64,000 nt of DNA from Geobacillus genomosp. 3. GTDB taxonomy: Bacteria; Bacillota; Bacilli; Bacillales; Anoxybacillaceae. The stretch is from the NCBI RefSeq assembly GCF_000445995.2, contig NC_022080.4, forward strand, positions 496,001 through 560,000, in the 5' to 3' direction. The notes below the pieces were generated by a model. It was given only the letters and a program-made list of their open reading frames with translations, was not told the origin of the DNA and searched no databases. Position 1 is the first letter of the stretch. Each line of letters starts with the position of its first letter. Shown here piece after piece: positions 40,757 through 49,861 of the stretch. A program made the translations under genes and the position numbers.

Positions 40757-42424
40757 TTGAAGAAAACATGGTGGAAAGAGGGCGTCGCCTATCAAATTTA
40801 TCCGCGCAGCTTTATGGATGCCAACGGCGACGGCATCGGTGATCTTCGCGGCATTATTGAAAAACTTGATTATTTAGTGGAACTCGGGGTTGACATCGTA
40901 TGGATTTGCCCGATTTACCGGTCGCCGAACGCCGATAACGGATACGATATTAGCGATTATCAAGCGATTATGGATGAGTTTGGGACGATGGACGATTTCG
41001 ATGAACTGCTCGCTGAAGCGCACCGGCGCGGGCTGAAAGTCATTTTGGATTTGGTCATCAACCATACGAGCGATGAGCACCCATGGTTCATCGAGTCGCG
41101 GTCATCGCGCGACAACCCGAAACGCGATTGGTACATTTGGCGCGATGGCAAAGATGGACGTGAGCCGAACAACTGGGAAAGCATTTTCGGCGGTTCGGCA
41201 TGGCAATACGATGAGCGGACGGGGCAATATTACTTGCATATTTTTGACGTCAAACAGCCCGACTTGAACTGGGAAAACGACGAAGTGCGGCGGGCGCTTT
41301 ATGCGATGATCAACTGGTGGCTTGATAAAGGCATCGACGGCTTTCGCGTTGACGCCATTTCGCATATTAAGAAAAAGCCGGGACTGCCGGATTTGCCGAA
41401 TCCGAAGGGGCTGACGTATGTGCCGTCGTTCGCCGGGCATATGAACCAGCCGGGCATTATGGAGTATTTAAAAGAATTGAAGGAGCAAACGTTTGCGCGT
41501 TATGATGTTATGACAGTTGGCGAAGCGAACGGAGTCACAGTCGATGAGGCGGAACAATGGGTCGGGGAAGAAACCGGCGTGTTCAATATGATTTTTCAGT
41601 TTGAGCATCTAGGGCTATGGAAAAGGCGGACTGACGGTTCCATCGATGTCCGGCGCCTGAAGCGGACGTTGACGAAATGGCAAAAAGGGCTTGAAAACCG
41701 CGGGTGGAATGCGTTGTTTTTGGAGAACCACGATTTGCCTCGCTCTGTTTCGACGTGGGGGAATGACCGCGACTATTGGGCGGAAAGCGCCAAGGCGCTC
41801 GGCGCGCTCTATTTTTTTATGCAAGGGACGCCGTTCATTTATCAGGGGCAGGAGATCGGGATGACGAACGTGCAATTCCGTGATATTCGTGATTACCGCG
41901 ATGTCGCCGCCCGGCGTCTGTATGAACTTGAACGGGCGAATGGCCGGACGCATGAGGAAGCGATGGAGATCATTTGGAAAACCGGACGCGACAACTCGCG
42001 CACCCCGATGCAATGGTCTAGTGGGCCGAACGCTGGATTTACAACCGGTACGCCATGGATCAAGGTGAACGAAAATTACCGCACGATTAACGTCGAGGCT
42101 GAACAGCGCGATCCGAATTCCGTTTGGTCGTTTTACCGGAAAATGATCCAGCTGCGCAAAGCGAACGAGTTGTTCGTGTATGGGACGTACGATTTGCTTT
42201 TGGAAAACCACCCATCCATTTACGCGTATACAAGAACGCTCGGCCGTGACCGGGCGCTTGTGGTCGTCAACTTGTCGGATCGCCCTTCGCTTTACCGCCA
42301 TGACGGCCTTCGCCTTCAATCGCACCAGTTGGCGCTTGGCAACTATCCGGTTCCGACGCATAAAAATGCGACGCGCTTTAAGCTCAAGCCGTATGAAGTC
42401 CGTGTCTACATCTGGAAAGAATAA
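40757..42424 (+). CDS. GH13 alpha-glucosidase (GSJ-like)
   Basis: A 555-residue cytoplasmic glucosidase that splits maltose and short malto-oligosaccharides. Catalytic residues are D199 (nucleophile, DGFRVDAIS), E256 (acid/base, VMTVGEANG) and D326 (LENHDLPRS). These numbers equal those of Geobacillus GSJ alpha-glucosidase, to which the sequence is nearly identical from memory. Oligo-1,6-glucosidases are close relatives, and specificity is not certain from sequence. TTG 40757 follows GGGGGAGG; the upstream open frame has no site. A cre-like sequence overlaps the start of transcription. Confidence 0.94.
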   Translation: MKKTWWKEGVAYQIYPRSFMDANGDGIGDLRGIIEKLDYLVELGVDIVWICPIYRSPNADNGYDISDYQAIMDEFGTMDDFDELLAEAHRRGLKVILDLVINHTSDEHPWFIESRSSRDNPKRDWYIWRDGKDGREPNNWESIFGGSAWQYDERTGQYYLHIFDVKQPDLNWENDEVRRALYAMINWWLDKGIDGFRVDAISHIKKKPGLPDLPNPKGLTYVPSFAGHMNQPGIMEYLKELKEQTFARYDVMTVGEANGVTVDEAEQWVGEETGVFNMIFQFEHLGLWKRRTDGSIDVRRLKRTLTKWQKGLENRGWNALFLENHDLPRSVSTWGNDRDYWAESAKALGALYFFMQGTPFIYQGQEIGMTNVQFRDIRDYRDVAARRLYELERANGRTHEEAMEIIWKTGRDNSRTPMQWSSGPNAGFTTGTPWIKVNENYRTINVEAEQRDPNSVWSFYRKMIQLRKANELFVYGTYDLLLENHPSIYAYTRTLGRDRALVVVNLSDRPSLYRHDGLRLQSHQLALGNYPVPTHKNATRFKLKPYEVRVYIWKE

Positions 42425-42476
42425 GAAGGAATCCGTCCATCCGCGTTGAATAAATAAGGTGGAAGGGAGATGATTA

Positions 42477-43016
42477 ATGGTGTCAACGATCGATCCGATC
42501 CGCTATCCGATCGGAACGTTTCAAGCGCCGGCGCAGTTCCGGACGGAAGACGTGCAGCAGTGGATTGCCGATGTCCGCCGGCTGCCTGACGCGGTGCGGG
42601 CTGCTGTCGCCGATTTAAACGATGAGCAATTGAACACGCCATATCGCGACGGCGGCTGGACGGTGGCTCAAGTTGTCCACCATTTGGCCGATGCCAGCAT
42701 GAACGCGTTTTTGCGCACGAAATGGGGATTGACGGAAGAGGCGCCGACCGTTAAACCGTTTATCGAAAGCGAATGGGCCAAAACAGCTGATGCCCGCACA
42801 TTGTCGATCGAATCGTCGCTTTTATTGCTTGACGGGCTGCATGCACGGTGGGCGATGCTGCTCGAGTCAATGACAGAAGCGAATTTTCATCGCCTCGTCC
42901 ACCCGGAAGGAGCGTTGCAGCCGATGCCGCTGTACGTATTGACCGCGCTGTATACATGGCACGGGAAGCACCATACCGCGCAAATTACATCATTGCGGGA
43001 ACGGAAAGGATGGTAA
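42477..43016 (+). CDS. yfiT: YfiT/BstA-like DinB-fold metal-dependent protein
   Basis: A 179-residue four-helix DinB-superfamily protein closely resembling B. subtilis YfiT. Relatives such as BstA act as bacillithiol S-transferases, and YfiT itself binds Ni or Zn. The metal His residues are expected in [20 protein letters not shown] (first His) and [14 protein letters not shown] (second and third). A ribosome site AAGGGAGATG precedes ATG 42477. It stands between the glucosidase and a broken ABC exporter gene. Confidence 0.88.
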   Translation: MVSTIDPIRYPIGTFQAPAQFRTEDVQQWIADVRRLPDAVRAAVADLNDEQLNTPYRDGGWTVAQVVHHLADASMNAFLRTKWGLTEEAPTVKPFIESEWAKTADARTLSIESSLLLLDGLHARWAMLLESMTEANFHRLVHPEGALQPMPLYVLTALYTWHGKHHTAQITSLRERKGW

Positions 43017-43044
43017 AAAAGCCGCCGATTTGGCGGCTTTTTTT
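43015..43044 (+). terminator. Terminator after yfiT
   Basis: AAAAAAGCCGCC pairs with GGCGGCTTTTTTT; works in either direction. Confidence 0.92.
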
Positions 43045-43045
43045 A

Positions 43046-43346
43046 CTCAGAAAGGGAAGGAACGCACGCTGTTGGCCGACCCGAAAATTTTAATTTTGGA
43101 CGAGGCGGCGGCCAGCATCGATACCGAAATGGAGCTCGTTATCCAACGGACATTGGAAACGCTGCTCAGCGGGCGGACAACTGCTATCATCGCCCGCCGG
43201 TTGTCGACGATTTGTGACGCGATCATATTATCGTCCTCGACCACGGCCGCATCGTCGAGCAAGGGGCGCACGAGGAGCTGATGAGGCAGCGCGGCGCTTA
43301 CTACGAGTTGGTCAAGGCGCAATTCCAACAGTTTGACACCCAATGA
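43046..43346 (+). pseudogene. Remnant of an ABC exporter ATPase (3' end, frameshifted)
   Basis: Two overlapping frames encode the end of an ABC exporter (MsbA/YfiC type). The first has [20 protein letters not shown] (Walker B and D loop; the usual TS is AA) through [13 protein letters not shown] (H loop, with R where His is expected). After about 43215 the frame changes, and [19 protein letters not shown] followed by RQRGAYYELVKAQFQQF completes the fold to a stop at 43346. The permease, Walker A and signature are absent. A terminator directly precedes it and there is no start signal, so it is a dead fragment. Confidence 0.88.
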
Positions 43347-43516
43347 GGGGGTGTGGACGTCCGGCCATTTGCCGCTGATGAGAGAAGCTGCCTTTGCGCG
43401 ACTCTTTTTTCAAAAAACATGTTGGAAAAACATTTTCGTTAAACGAAAGCATACAGTTATGTTATACTGACAAATATTAAGGGGCACGAAATACATATTT
43501 CACAAGGGGGATCGGT

Positions 43517-44722
43517 ATGAATGCGCAACAAAAGCAAGTTGTTGCGGAACAGAAGGAAAAAATTTGGACACGCAATTTCGTTTTAATTTGCCTGGCCAAC
43601 TTTTTCATCTTTCTCGGGTTTCAAATGACGTTGCCGACATTGCCGCTGTTTGTCGAACAGTTAGGCGGCAATGATCAGTTAATCGGCCTTGTTGTCGGGG
43701 TGTTTACGTTTTCAGCGCTCGTTGTCCGTCCGTTTGCCGGCCATGCGCTTGAGACGAGGGGACGGCGGTTTGTGTTTTTGTTCGGTTTGTTTATTTTTGT
43801 TATTTCGGTCGGCTCGTATAGTTTCATTTCCGGCATTTTTCTTCTCTTTTTGATGCGGGTTGTTCAAGGGGTCGGCTGGGGATTTTCGACAACGGCGTCC
43901 GGCACGGTGGCAACGGACATTATCCCGGCGAACCGCCGTGGAGAAGGGATGGGCTATTACGGATTGTCGGGGAACATCGCCCTCGCTTTTGGACCGTCAC
44001 TCGGACTCGTGCTGGCGGCTGCCATTCCGTTCAGCCATTTATTTATGATTTGTGCGGCGCTCGGTGTAGCCTCCTTATTGTTTGCCGCTGCCATTACATA
44101 TAAAAAGGCGGAGGCAGGGGATAGACAAGAGGAGAACAAATGGGACCTTTACGAAAGGACGGCCTTAATTCCATCGGTGCTGCTGTTCTTTTTAACGGTG
44201 ACGTTTGGCGGCATCGCTTCGTTTTTGCCGCTGTATACGGCGCAAAAAGGGATCGGCGGCTTGCAGCTGTACTTTTTGCTTTACGCGCTCGCTTTAATGG
44301 TAACGCGGACGTTCGCCGGCCAACTGTATGACCGGAAAGGGCATCGGGCTGTCTTTCTCCCGGGGGCGGGGCTTATTTTGCTTGCGATGCTGATGCTCGC
44401 CTGGCTGCCAGGGGAGTGGGCGTTGTTGACTGCAGCAGTGCTGTACGGATTTGGGTTCGGCATGGTGCAGCCGGGGTTGCAGGCATGGTCGGTCGAGCGG
44501 GCGCCTGTTCACCGGAAAGGAATGGCGAACGCAACGTTTTTCTCGTTTTTTGACTTGGGAGTTGGCATCGGAGCGATCGTCTTTGGTCAAGTTAGCCATT
44601 GGTTTGGCTACCCGAGCATTTATTTAGCGTCCGCCGGTTCGGTGCTTGTTTCCATGCTCGTTTATTTGAGCGTGGTGCGCAAAGAACAGCCGCTCCGCCC
44701 GGGGCAAGAAAGAAACGCTTAA
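43517..44722 (+). CDS. MFS transporter
   Basis: A 401-residue major facilitator with 12 hydrophobic helices. The loop 2-3 motif is seen as GHALETRGRRFVFLFG and its C-terminal counterpart as GQLYDRKGHRAVFLPG; motif C-like glycines in GYYGLSGNIALAFGPSLGLVLA suggest a drug or metabolite exporter. The substrate cannot be inferred. ATG 43517 follows AAGGGGG. A TATACT -10-like sequence lies near 43463. It follows the ABC exporter remnant, and the two may once have been in the same export locus. Confidence 0.88.
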   Translation: MNAQQKQVVAEQKEKIWTRNFVLICLANFFIFLGFQMTLPTLPLFVEQLGGNDQLIGLVVGVFTFSALVVRPFAGHALETRGRRFVFLFGLFIFVISVGSYSFISGIFLLFLMRVVQGVGWGFSTTASGTVATDIIPANRRGEGMGYYGLSGNIALAFGPSLGLVLAAAIPFSHLFMICAALGVASLLFAAAITYKKAEAGDRQEENKWDLYERTALIPSVLLFFLTVTFGGIASFLPLYTAQKGIGGLQLYFLLYALALMVTRTFAGQLYDRKGHRAVFLPGAGLILLAMLMLAWLPGEWALLTAAVLYGFGFGMVQPGLQAWSVERAPVHRKGMANATFFSFFDLGVGIGAIVFGQVSHWFGYPSIYLASAGSVLVSMLVYLSVVRKEQPLRPGQERNA

Positions 44723-44745
44723 GGCTCGTCCTTAAGCGTTTTTCC
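44713..44745. terminator. Bidirectional terminator between MFS and methyltransferase genes
   Basis: AACGCTTAAGG pairs with CCTTAAGCGTT, with a T run after it on the plus strand. It starts inside the MFS gene and ends at the stop of the convergent gene. Confidence 0.85.
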
Positions 44746-45930
44746 TTAACGTCGGGAATGCACTTCATAAATGGCAAATTTTAAATAGTCGCCTTCATCG
44801 GCAGCGAGCAGTTTCGGGTGGTCATAGCCGGCGCCGTTCCAGTACACTTCGCGCAGCACTTTTTTGGCGTCAAACGCCGCGTCGGCGACCATTTCTTGAA
44901 ATCGATGGGGGCGAACGTGATATGAGCAGCTCGATGTGACGAAAAAGCCGCCGTCTTTGACAAGCTTCAGCCCGTTTAAATTGATGTCCTTATAGCCGCG
45001 CAGCGCCTTTGATACCGCGTGGGCCGATTTGGCGAACGCCGGCGGGTCGATGATGACGACATCCCACTGTTTGCCAGCCCGCACCGCTTCGCGTAAATAG
45101 TCAAACGCATTGGCGACGACAAATTCCACATTTGTAAACCCGTTTAAGGCGGCGTTTCGTTTTGCTGTTTCAATCGCATGTTCGGAAATGTCGACGGCGG
45201 TGACGTGCTTTGCCCCGTACAGACAGGCGTTTAACATAAAGGAGCCGGTATGGGTGAAACAGTCAAGCACCGTCGTCTCCGGGCCGATAAGCGGGCGCAG
45301 AGCAGCGCGGTTTTGCCGCTGATCGAAGAAAAAGCCGGTTTTTTGACCGCCTTCAATATCAACAATATATTTGACACCGTTTTCCTCGATTTCGACTTCG
45401 GTTTCCGCTTCTCCGTACCAAAAGCCTTTTTCTTGTTCGAGCCCCTCCAGTTCGCGGACGTATACATCATTGCGCAAATAAACGGCTCTTGGTGAGAACA
45501 CGTCAAGCAAGCCGTGCAAAATCCAATCTCTGCGTTTTTCCATCCCAAGCGACAAAATTTGTACTACAAGCACGTCCTCATATTTATCGACGATGAGCCC
45601 CGGAAGAAAGTCGGCTTCGCCGTAGACGGCGCGACATGAGCGGACGCCCGGAATCATCCGTTCGCGGTACGCCCACGCTTGGCGGATGCGCCTAATAAAA
45701 AAGCGCTCATCGAGTTCATCCTCGGGATTTTGCGTCAGCACGCGCACGATGATTTGCGAGGCCGGGTTAATGTATCCTTTCGCCAGCCAATAGCCTTGAT
45801 GGTTATAGACATCGACGAAGTCGCCCGGCTTGACGTCGCCTTCGATGCGGTCGACTTCGCTTTGGAAAATCCACGGATGGCCTTGTTCGAGCCGTTTTTT
45901 CCGCTGCCGTTTTAACATGACTTTTGCCAT
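44746..45930 (-). CDS. Class I rRNA large-subunit methyltransferase (RlmI/YwbD-like)
   Basis: A 394-residue enzyme with an N-terminal PUA domain (VMLKRQRKKRLEQGHPWIFQSEVDRIEG), a central RlmI-type domain ending GGQKTGFFFDQRQNR, and a Rossmann methyltransferase with VLDCFTHTGSF (SAM loop), VTAVDISEHAI and VVIIDPPAFAKS (target-base loop). E. coli RlmI makes m5C1962 in 23S rRNA; the exact target here is inferred. The Cys in TSSCSYHV is the expected m5C nucleophile region. Start 45930 follows GGGAGTGGA. Confidence 0.9.
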   Translation of the reverse strand: MAKVMLKRQRKKRLEQGHPWIFQSEVDRIEGDVKPGDFVDVYNHQGYWLAKGYINPASQIIVRVLTQNPEDELDERFFIRRIRQAWAYRERMIPGVRSCRAVYGEADFLPGLIVDKYEDVLVVQILSLGMEKRRDWILHGLLDVFSPRAVYLRNDVYVRELEGLEQEKGFWYGEAETEVEIEENGVKYIVDIEGGQKTGFFFDQRQNRAALRPLIGPETTVLDCFTHTGSFMLNACLYGAKHVTAVDISEHAIETAKRNAALNGFTNVEFVVANAFDYLREAVRAGKQWDVVIIDPPAFAKSAHAVSKALRGYKDINLNGLKLVKDGGFFVTSSCSYHVRPHRFQEMVADAAFDAKKVLREVYWNGAGYDHPKLLAADEGDYLKFAIYEVHSRR

Positions 45931-46081
45931 TCGTTCCACTCCCATCCGATAGTCAATTGTTGCGTTTTAATCATAGCGAATCGCGGAGCGCGGTGCAACG
46001 TCGGACGGAAAAAAAAGGTTGACAATCGCCGCCGTCGTGATATGATAAAGATAAACAGGAAAATGGCATCATGATAGAACA

Positions 46082-46177
46082 TCCACTAGGGGGGCCTTTA
46101 GAAAGGCTGAGATCAAAGTGTGCCTTTGAGACCCTTAGCACCTGATCTGGGTAATACCAGCGTAGGGAAGTGGAGGA
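46082..46177 (+). promoter_or_regulatory. TPP riboswitch (THI box)
   Basis: Contains the full THI-box pattern: ACTAGGGGGGCC, CTGAGA, GAGACCCTTAGCACCTGATC, TGGGTAATACCAGCGTAGGGAA and GTGG closing P1 with CCAC. Thiamin pyrophosphate binding should favour the terminator at 46225-46269 and switch off the nine-gene operon downstream. Confidence 0.97.
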
Positions 46178-46224
46178 GCTGCACATAGGCGGATCATGAT
46201 TCTGCCTTGCGAAATTGTAGGCTC

Positions 46225-46269
46225 ACGCCGCTTTCTTTACGTTGCTTGGTAAAGGAAGCGGCGTTTTTA
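46225..46269 (+). terminator. TPP-controlled terminator
   Basis: ACGCCGCTTTCTTTAC pairs with GTAAAGGAAGCGGCGT (one mismatch), then T5. It lies between the aptamer and tenA. Confidence 0.9.
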
Positions 46270-46292
46270 TTTTGTGGAAAAGGGGGAGACAA

Positions 46293-46976
46293 ATGTCGTT
46301 TGCAAAGCGGGTGCGCCAGGCAGCTGATCCGATCTGGCAGGCAAGCTTTCATCATCCGTTTGTCAAAGAGCTTGGCGAAGGAACGTTGGATCGTGCGAAA
46401 TTCCGTTATTATGTCATGCAAGATGCGTATTATTTGCGCCATTTTGCCCGTGTGCAGGCGATCGGGGCGGCGAAATCGCCGGATTTGGCGACGACGGCTC
46501 GGCTGGCGCACCATGCCCAAAGCACATGCGAAGCGGAATTATCGCTTCACGAAACGTTTGCCGAACTGCTTGGCATCACCGAAGAGGAGCGGGCCGCGTT
46601 CATGCCGGCGCCGACGGCTTATGCGTATACATCGCATATGTATCGGGCGGCGTATGAAGGGCATTTGGGTGATGTCATTGCCGCGATTTTGCCGTGCTAT
46701 TGGCTTTATTACGAAATCGGCGAGCGGCTGAAAACGTGCCGGCCGAACGATCCGATTTATGAAAAATGGATCAGTACATATAGCTCCGATTGGTTTCGCT
46801 CGCTTGTTAAGGAGCAGATCGACCGGCTTGACGCCATTGCCGCCGCTGTAACCGAGGAAGATCGGCGTCGGATGGAACAGCATTTTTTGATCAGCAGCGA
46901 CTATGAGTACAAGTTTTGGGAGATGGCGTATGAATTGGAGCGATGGCCGTCCGCCGGGCTGGTGGAGAGCCGGTAA
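46293..46976 (+). CDS. tenA: Aminopyrimidine aminohydrolase TenA
   Basis: A 227-residue helical enzyme that hydrolyses amino-HMP, a breakdown product of thiamin, so the pyrimidine can be reused. Family marks are the N-terminal FRYYVMQDAYYLRHFARVQAI, AHHAQSTCEAELSLHETFAELLGI and CYWLYYEIGERL (catalytic Glu). ATG 46293 follows AAAAGGGGGAG. It is first in the operon and directly before the thiamin/HMP ECF transporter genes, which fits salvage of imported pyrimidine. Confidence 0.95.
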   Translation: MSFAKRVRQAADPIWQASFHHPFVKELGEGTLDRAKFRYYVMQDAYYLRHFARVQAIGAAKSPDLATTARLAHHAQSTCEAELSLHETFAELLGITEEERAAFMPAPTAYAYTSHMYRAAYEGHLGDVIAAILPCYWLYYEIGERLKTCRPNDPIYEKWISTYSSDWFRSLVKEQIDRLDAIAAAVTEEDRRRMEQHFLISSDYEYKFWEMAYELERWPSAGLVESR

Positions 46977-47008
46977 AACGGCGTCGACACTAAAAAGGGG
47001 GGGGTTTC

Positions 47009-47599
47009 TTGGAAAAAACATCGAAAGGCTTGAAGCTGGCCGATATTTTAACGACGATTGTGATTGCTGTTGTGTTTGGCGTCATTTATAAAGTGTGGGG
47101 ACCGTTGTATGAAGTGGTGAAAGTATTCGGGTTTCACGCCGACCAATTGATATACGGAATGTGGTTTATCGCCTCATCGCTCGCCTATTTGCTCATCCGC
47201 AAGCCGGGAGTGGCACTGCTCGCTGAAATTGCAGCTTCGTCCGGCGAACTGGTCATGGGGTCGCAATGGGGGCTTGAAGTGCTCATTTATGGTGTCATTC
47301 AGGGGTTGTTTGCCGAGTTGGTGTTTGCCGCATTCCGCTATCGACGGTTTGATGTGCTTGTCGTGTCGCTCAGTGCTATCGGAGCGACAGTCGGTTCGCT
47401 GATCATGGATTTTTACAAAGGATATATCGAGGCCCTCGCCCCGTGGAACATGGCGCTCTTTTTGTTGGCGCGCTTTGTCGGCGCCGTTCTCATTTCCGGC
47501 GTGTTCGCCGTTTCGTTGGCCAAGGCGCTTGAGAAAACAGGGGTGACGCAAATGTGGCGGCCGGCTTCCAAAGAGGACTACGATGCGCTGAACCGATAA
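47009..47599 (+). CDS. ykoE: ECF transporter substrate-binding subunit YkoE (thiamin/HMP)
   Basis: A 196-residue S component with about six membrane helices. The family start KLADILTTIVIAVVFGVIYKVWGPLYE, with its conserved Trp, and GLFAELVFAAFRYRRFD are present. By homology and operon context it captures thiamin or its pyrimidine precursor. TTG 47009 follows GGGGGG. In B. subtilis the operon is ykoFEDC; here the substrate-binding YkoF is absent and TenA takes its place in the operon. Confidence 0.92.
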   Translation: MEKTSKGLKLADILTTIVIAVVFGVIYKVWGPLYEVVKVFGFHADQLIYGMWFIASSLAYLLIRKPGVALLAEIAASSGELVMGSQWGLEVLIYGVIQGLFAELVFAAFRYRRFDVLVVSLSAIGATVGSLIMDFYKGYIEALAPWNMALFLLARFVGAVLISGVFAVSLAKALEKTGVTQMWRPASKEDYDALNR

Positions 47600-47611
47600 G
47601 GGGAAAAAGCG

Positions 47612-49066
47612 ATGAAGCAAGCCATTGTGATTGAACAGTTGCGCTTGAAATTTCCCGGGCACAACGACTTATTGTTTCGCGACTTGTCGCTGTCGATCGC
47701 CGCTGGGGAGAAAGTGCTTCTCCTCGGTCCGTCTGGCTGCGGTAAGTCGACGCTTTTGCAAGTGATGGCCGGCTTGATTCCGCGTTCGATCGACGTGCCG
47801 ATGAAAGCCGGGCGCCTTGAGCGACCGAAACAGTGGGGGTATGTGTTTCAAGATCCGGATGCACAGTTTTGCATGCCGTATGCCGATGAGGAAATCGCGT
47901 TTGCCCTCGAAAATAGACGCGTGCCGCGTCAAGAGATGCCCGGCCGTATCCGTGCGCTGTTGGATCAAGTCGGGTTGGCGATCGAACCGCACACCGATAT
48001 TCATACACTTTCCGGCGGGATGAAGCAGCGGTTGGCGCTCGCCTCCGTGCTCGCGCTTGAGCCAGATGTTTTGTTTTTGGATGAGCCGACCGCACTGCTT
48101 GATGAAGAAGGGACAAAAGCGGTATGGCAAACCGTCAAAAAGGTGGGTCGCGATAAAACAGTCGTCATCGTCGAACATAAAATCGATCATGTCTTAGACT
48201 TTGTTGATCGGATTGTATTGCTCGGCCGCGACGGACGGATTATGGCTGATGGCAAGGCCAAGAACGTATTTTCTGAATATAAAGATGTCATTCACGCCGA
48301 GGGCATTTGGCATCCGGGCATTTGGGACGAATACGATCGAAGAGTCCAGCGGCCAAAGCGGCAAGAGGGGAAGGACCTCCTTTGCCTCCGCAATTTTCGC
48401 GGTTTTCGCGGTCGGGAGGTAAAAATCAACGTCCCGGAAGCTAATGTGCGGGAGGGAGAATGGGTTGCCGTCACCGGCCGAAACGGCGCGGGCAAAAGCT
48501 CGCTTTTGCATGGGTTGATGCAACTGATTCGCACAGAAGGCGAATATACATTGTTGGGGGAAGACATTCAGCGCCGGCAGCCGCTCTACCGCCATATTGC
48601 GTTTGTGTTTCAAAACCCGGAGTTTCAGTTTGTCACTCATTCTGTGCGCGATGAACTGGCGTATTCGTTGCGCCTTGAGGGGCGGCCTGAAGAGGAAATC
48701 AATGAGACGGTCACCCGCCTGCTCAGCGCGTTTGCCCTTGACGGAAAGGAAGAGGTGCATCCGTATCAGCTGTCGGTCGGCCAAAAGCGCCGGTTGAGTG
48801 TAGCTGCCTCGATCGTCGCCGGTCAACGTCTTTTTTTGCTTGATGAGCCGACATTTGGACAAGATGCGAAAAACACATTCGCGCTGCTGGCGATGCTTGA
48901 ATCGTATCGCGAGCAAGGAGCGGCGATCATCATGGTCACTCATGACGAACAAATCGTCCGCCGTTTCGCGACGAGACGGTGGACGATTGAGGATGGCGCG
49001 CTTGTTCGCGATGAGCGGCTCGCCGTTTTGAAGCCCGTGCTGGCTGAAGGGGGGACATGGCGATGA
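47612..49066 (+). CDS. ykoD: ECF transporter double ATPase YkoD
   Basis: A fusion of two ABC ATPase domains in 484 residues, the energising pair of the ECF module. Domain 1 has Walker A GPSGCGKST, signature LSGGMKQRLALA and Walker B VLFLDEPTA. Domain 2 has Walker A GRNGAGKSS, signature LSVGQKRRLSVAA and LFLLDEPTF. ATG 47612 follows GGGG. It overlaps ykoC by 4 bp. Confidence 0.94.
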   Translation: MKQAIVIEQLRLKFPGHNDLLFRDLSLSIAAGEKVLLLGPSGCGKSTLLQVMAGLIPRSIDVPMKAGRLERPKQWGYVFQDPDAQFCMPYADEEIAFALENRRVPRQEMPGRIRALLDQVGLAIEPHTDIHTLSGGMKQRLALASVLALEPDVLFLDEPTALLDEEGTKAVWQTVKKVGRDKTVVIVEHKIDHVLDFVDRIVLLGRDGRIMADGKAKNVFSEYKDVIHAEGIWHPGIWDEYDRRVQRPKRQEGKDLLCLRNFRGFRGREVKINVPEANVREGEWVAVTGRNGAGKSSLLHGLMQLIRTEGEYTLLGEDIQRRQPLYRHIAFVFQNPEFQFVTHSVRDELAYSLRLEGRPEEEINETVTRLLSAFALDGKEEVHPYQLSVGQKRRLSVAASIVAGQRLFLLDEPTFGQDAKNTFALLAMLESYREQGAAIIMVTHDEQIVRRFATRRWTIEDGALVRDERLAVLKPVLAEGGTWR

Positions 49067-49845
49067 ATTGGAACATTCAGCGCCGTGAGACATGGCTTTA
49101 TGAGGCGAACCCGAGTTTGAAGCTCATTGTGCTCGTCATGCTCTTTTTTGCGGTGTTGTTCGTTCATAATCCGAACGTGCTGATCAATTTGTCGTTTGCC
49201 CTTTTCATTTTGTTTTGCTTTGGTACCGGGTATCCGGTTAAGATGCTTGTCTCGTTGTTTTTGCCGTTTTTTCTGATCTTTGTTTCCACCGCCTCCTCGA
49301 TGATGATGTTTGGCGAAGGGACGACAACATGGTTCCGTTGGGGTCTCATTCATGTGACAGCGGAAAGTTTTTGGCGCGGCGTGCATCTCGGGTTTCGCGC
49401 CTTGGCACTTGGGCTGTTGGGATTAATTTTTTCCTTGACGACTCGGCCGGTACATCTGTTTTATTCCCTTATGCAGCAACTGAAGTTGAAACCGAAGTAT
49501 GCGTACAGTTTTTTGGCGGCCGTCCGTTTGCTGCCGATGATGATGGAGGAGTTTCAAACCGTGCGCTATGCTTTGAAGGTGCGCGGCGTGCCAAGCCGCG
49601 GCGGACTTAGCAAAGTGAAGCGCTACGCCATTCCGCTTTTGGCGCAAAGCATCCGCCGCGCCCAACGCATCGCGGTGGCCATGGAGGCAAAACAGTTTTC
49701 CGGCAGCGGCCCGCGCACGTTTTATTATGAAATCGGGTTTGGCAAATACGATGTTCTGTTTGTCGGTTTGTTTGCCGTCTTGTCCTTTGCTGCCTATTAT
49801 GCCGGCATCCAGTATCCGTATATTTCAATCAACGATGTACGGTAG
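49063..49845 (+). CDS. ykoC: ECF transporter transmembrane subunit YkoC (EcfT)
   Basis: A 260-residue EcfT subunit: five or six membrane helices and the two cytoplasmic coupling helices carrying the family A-R-x motifs (here ALKVRGVPSRGG and AVAMEAKQFSGSG). It links the S component to the ATPases. ATG 49063 is 8 bp after GGGGGG; ATG 49057 is too close. Start overlaps the end of ykoD. Confidence 0.93.
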   Translation: MNWNIQRRETWLYEANPSLKLIVLVMLFFAVLFVHNPNVLINLSFALFILFCFGTGYPVKMLVSLFLPFFLIFVSTASSMMMFGEGTTTWFRWGLIHVTAESFWRGVHLGFRALALGLLGLIFSLTTRPVHLFYSLMQQLKLKPKYAYSFLAAVRLLPMMMEEFQTVRYALKVRGVPSRGGLSKVKRYAIPLLAQSIRRAQRIAVAMEAKQFSGSGPRTFYYEIGFGKYDVLFVGLFAVLSFAAYYAGIQYPYISINDVR

Positions 49846-49861
49846 AAAGAAAGGGATCGTG

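Noticed and set aside
47490..48116. 208-codon minus-strand ORF inside ykoE/ykoD
   Set aside because: A shadow of two well-supported genes; Arg- and Ser-rich, with no ribosome site.
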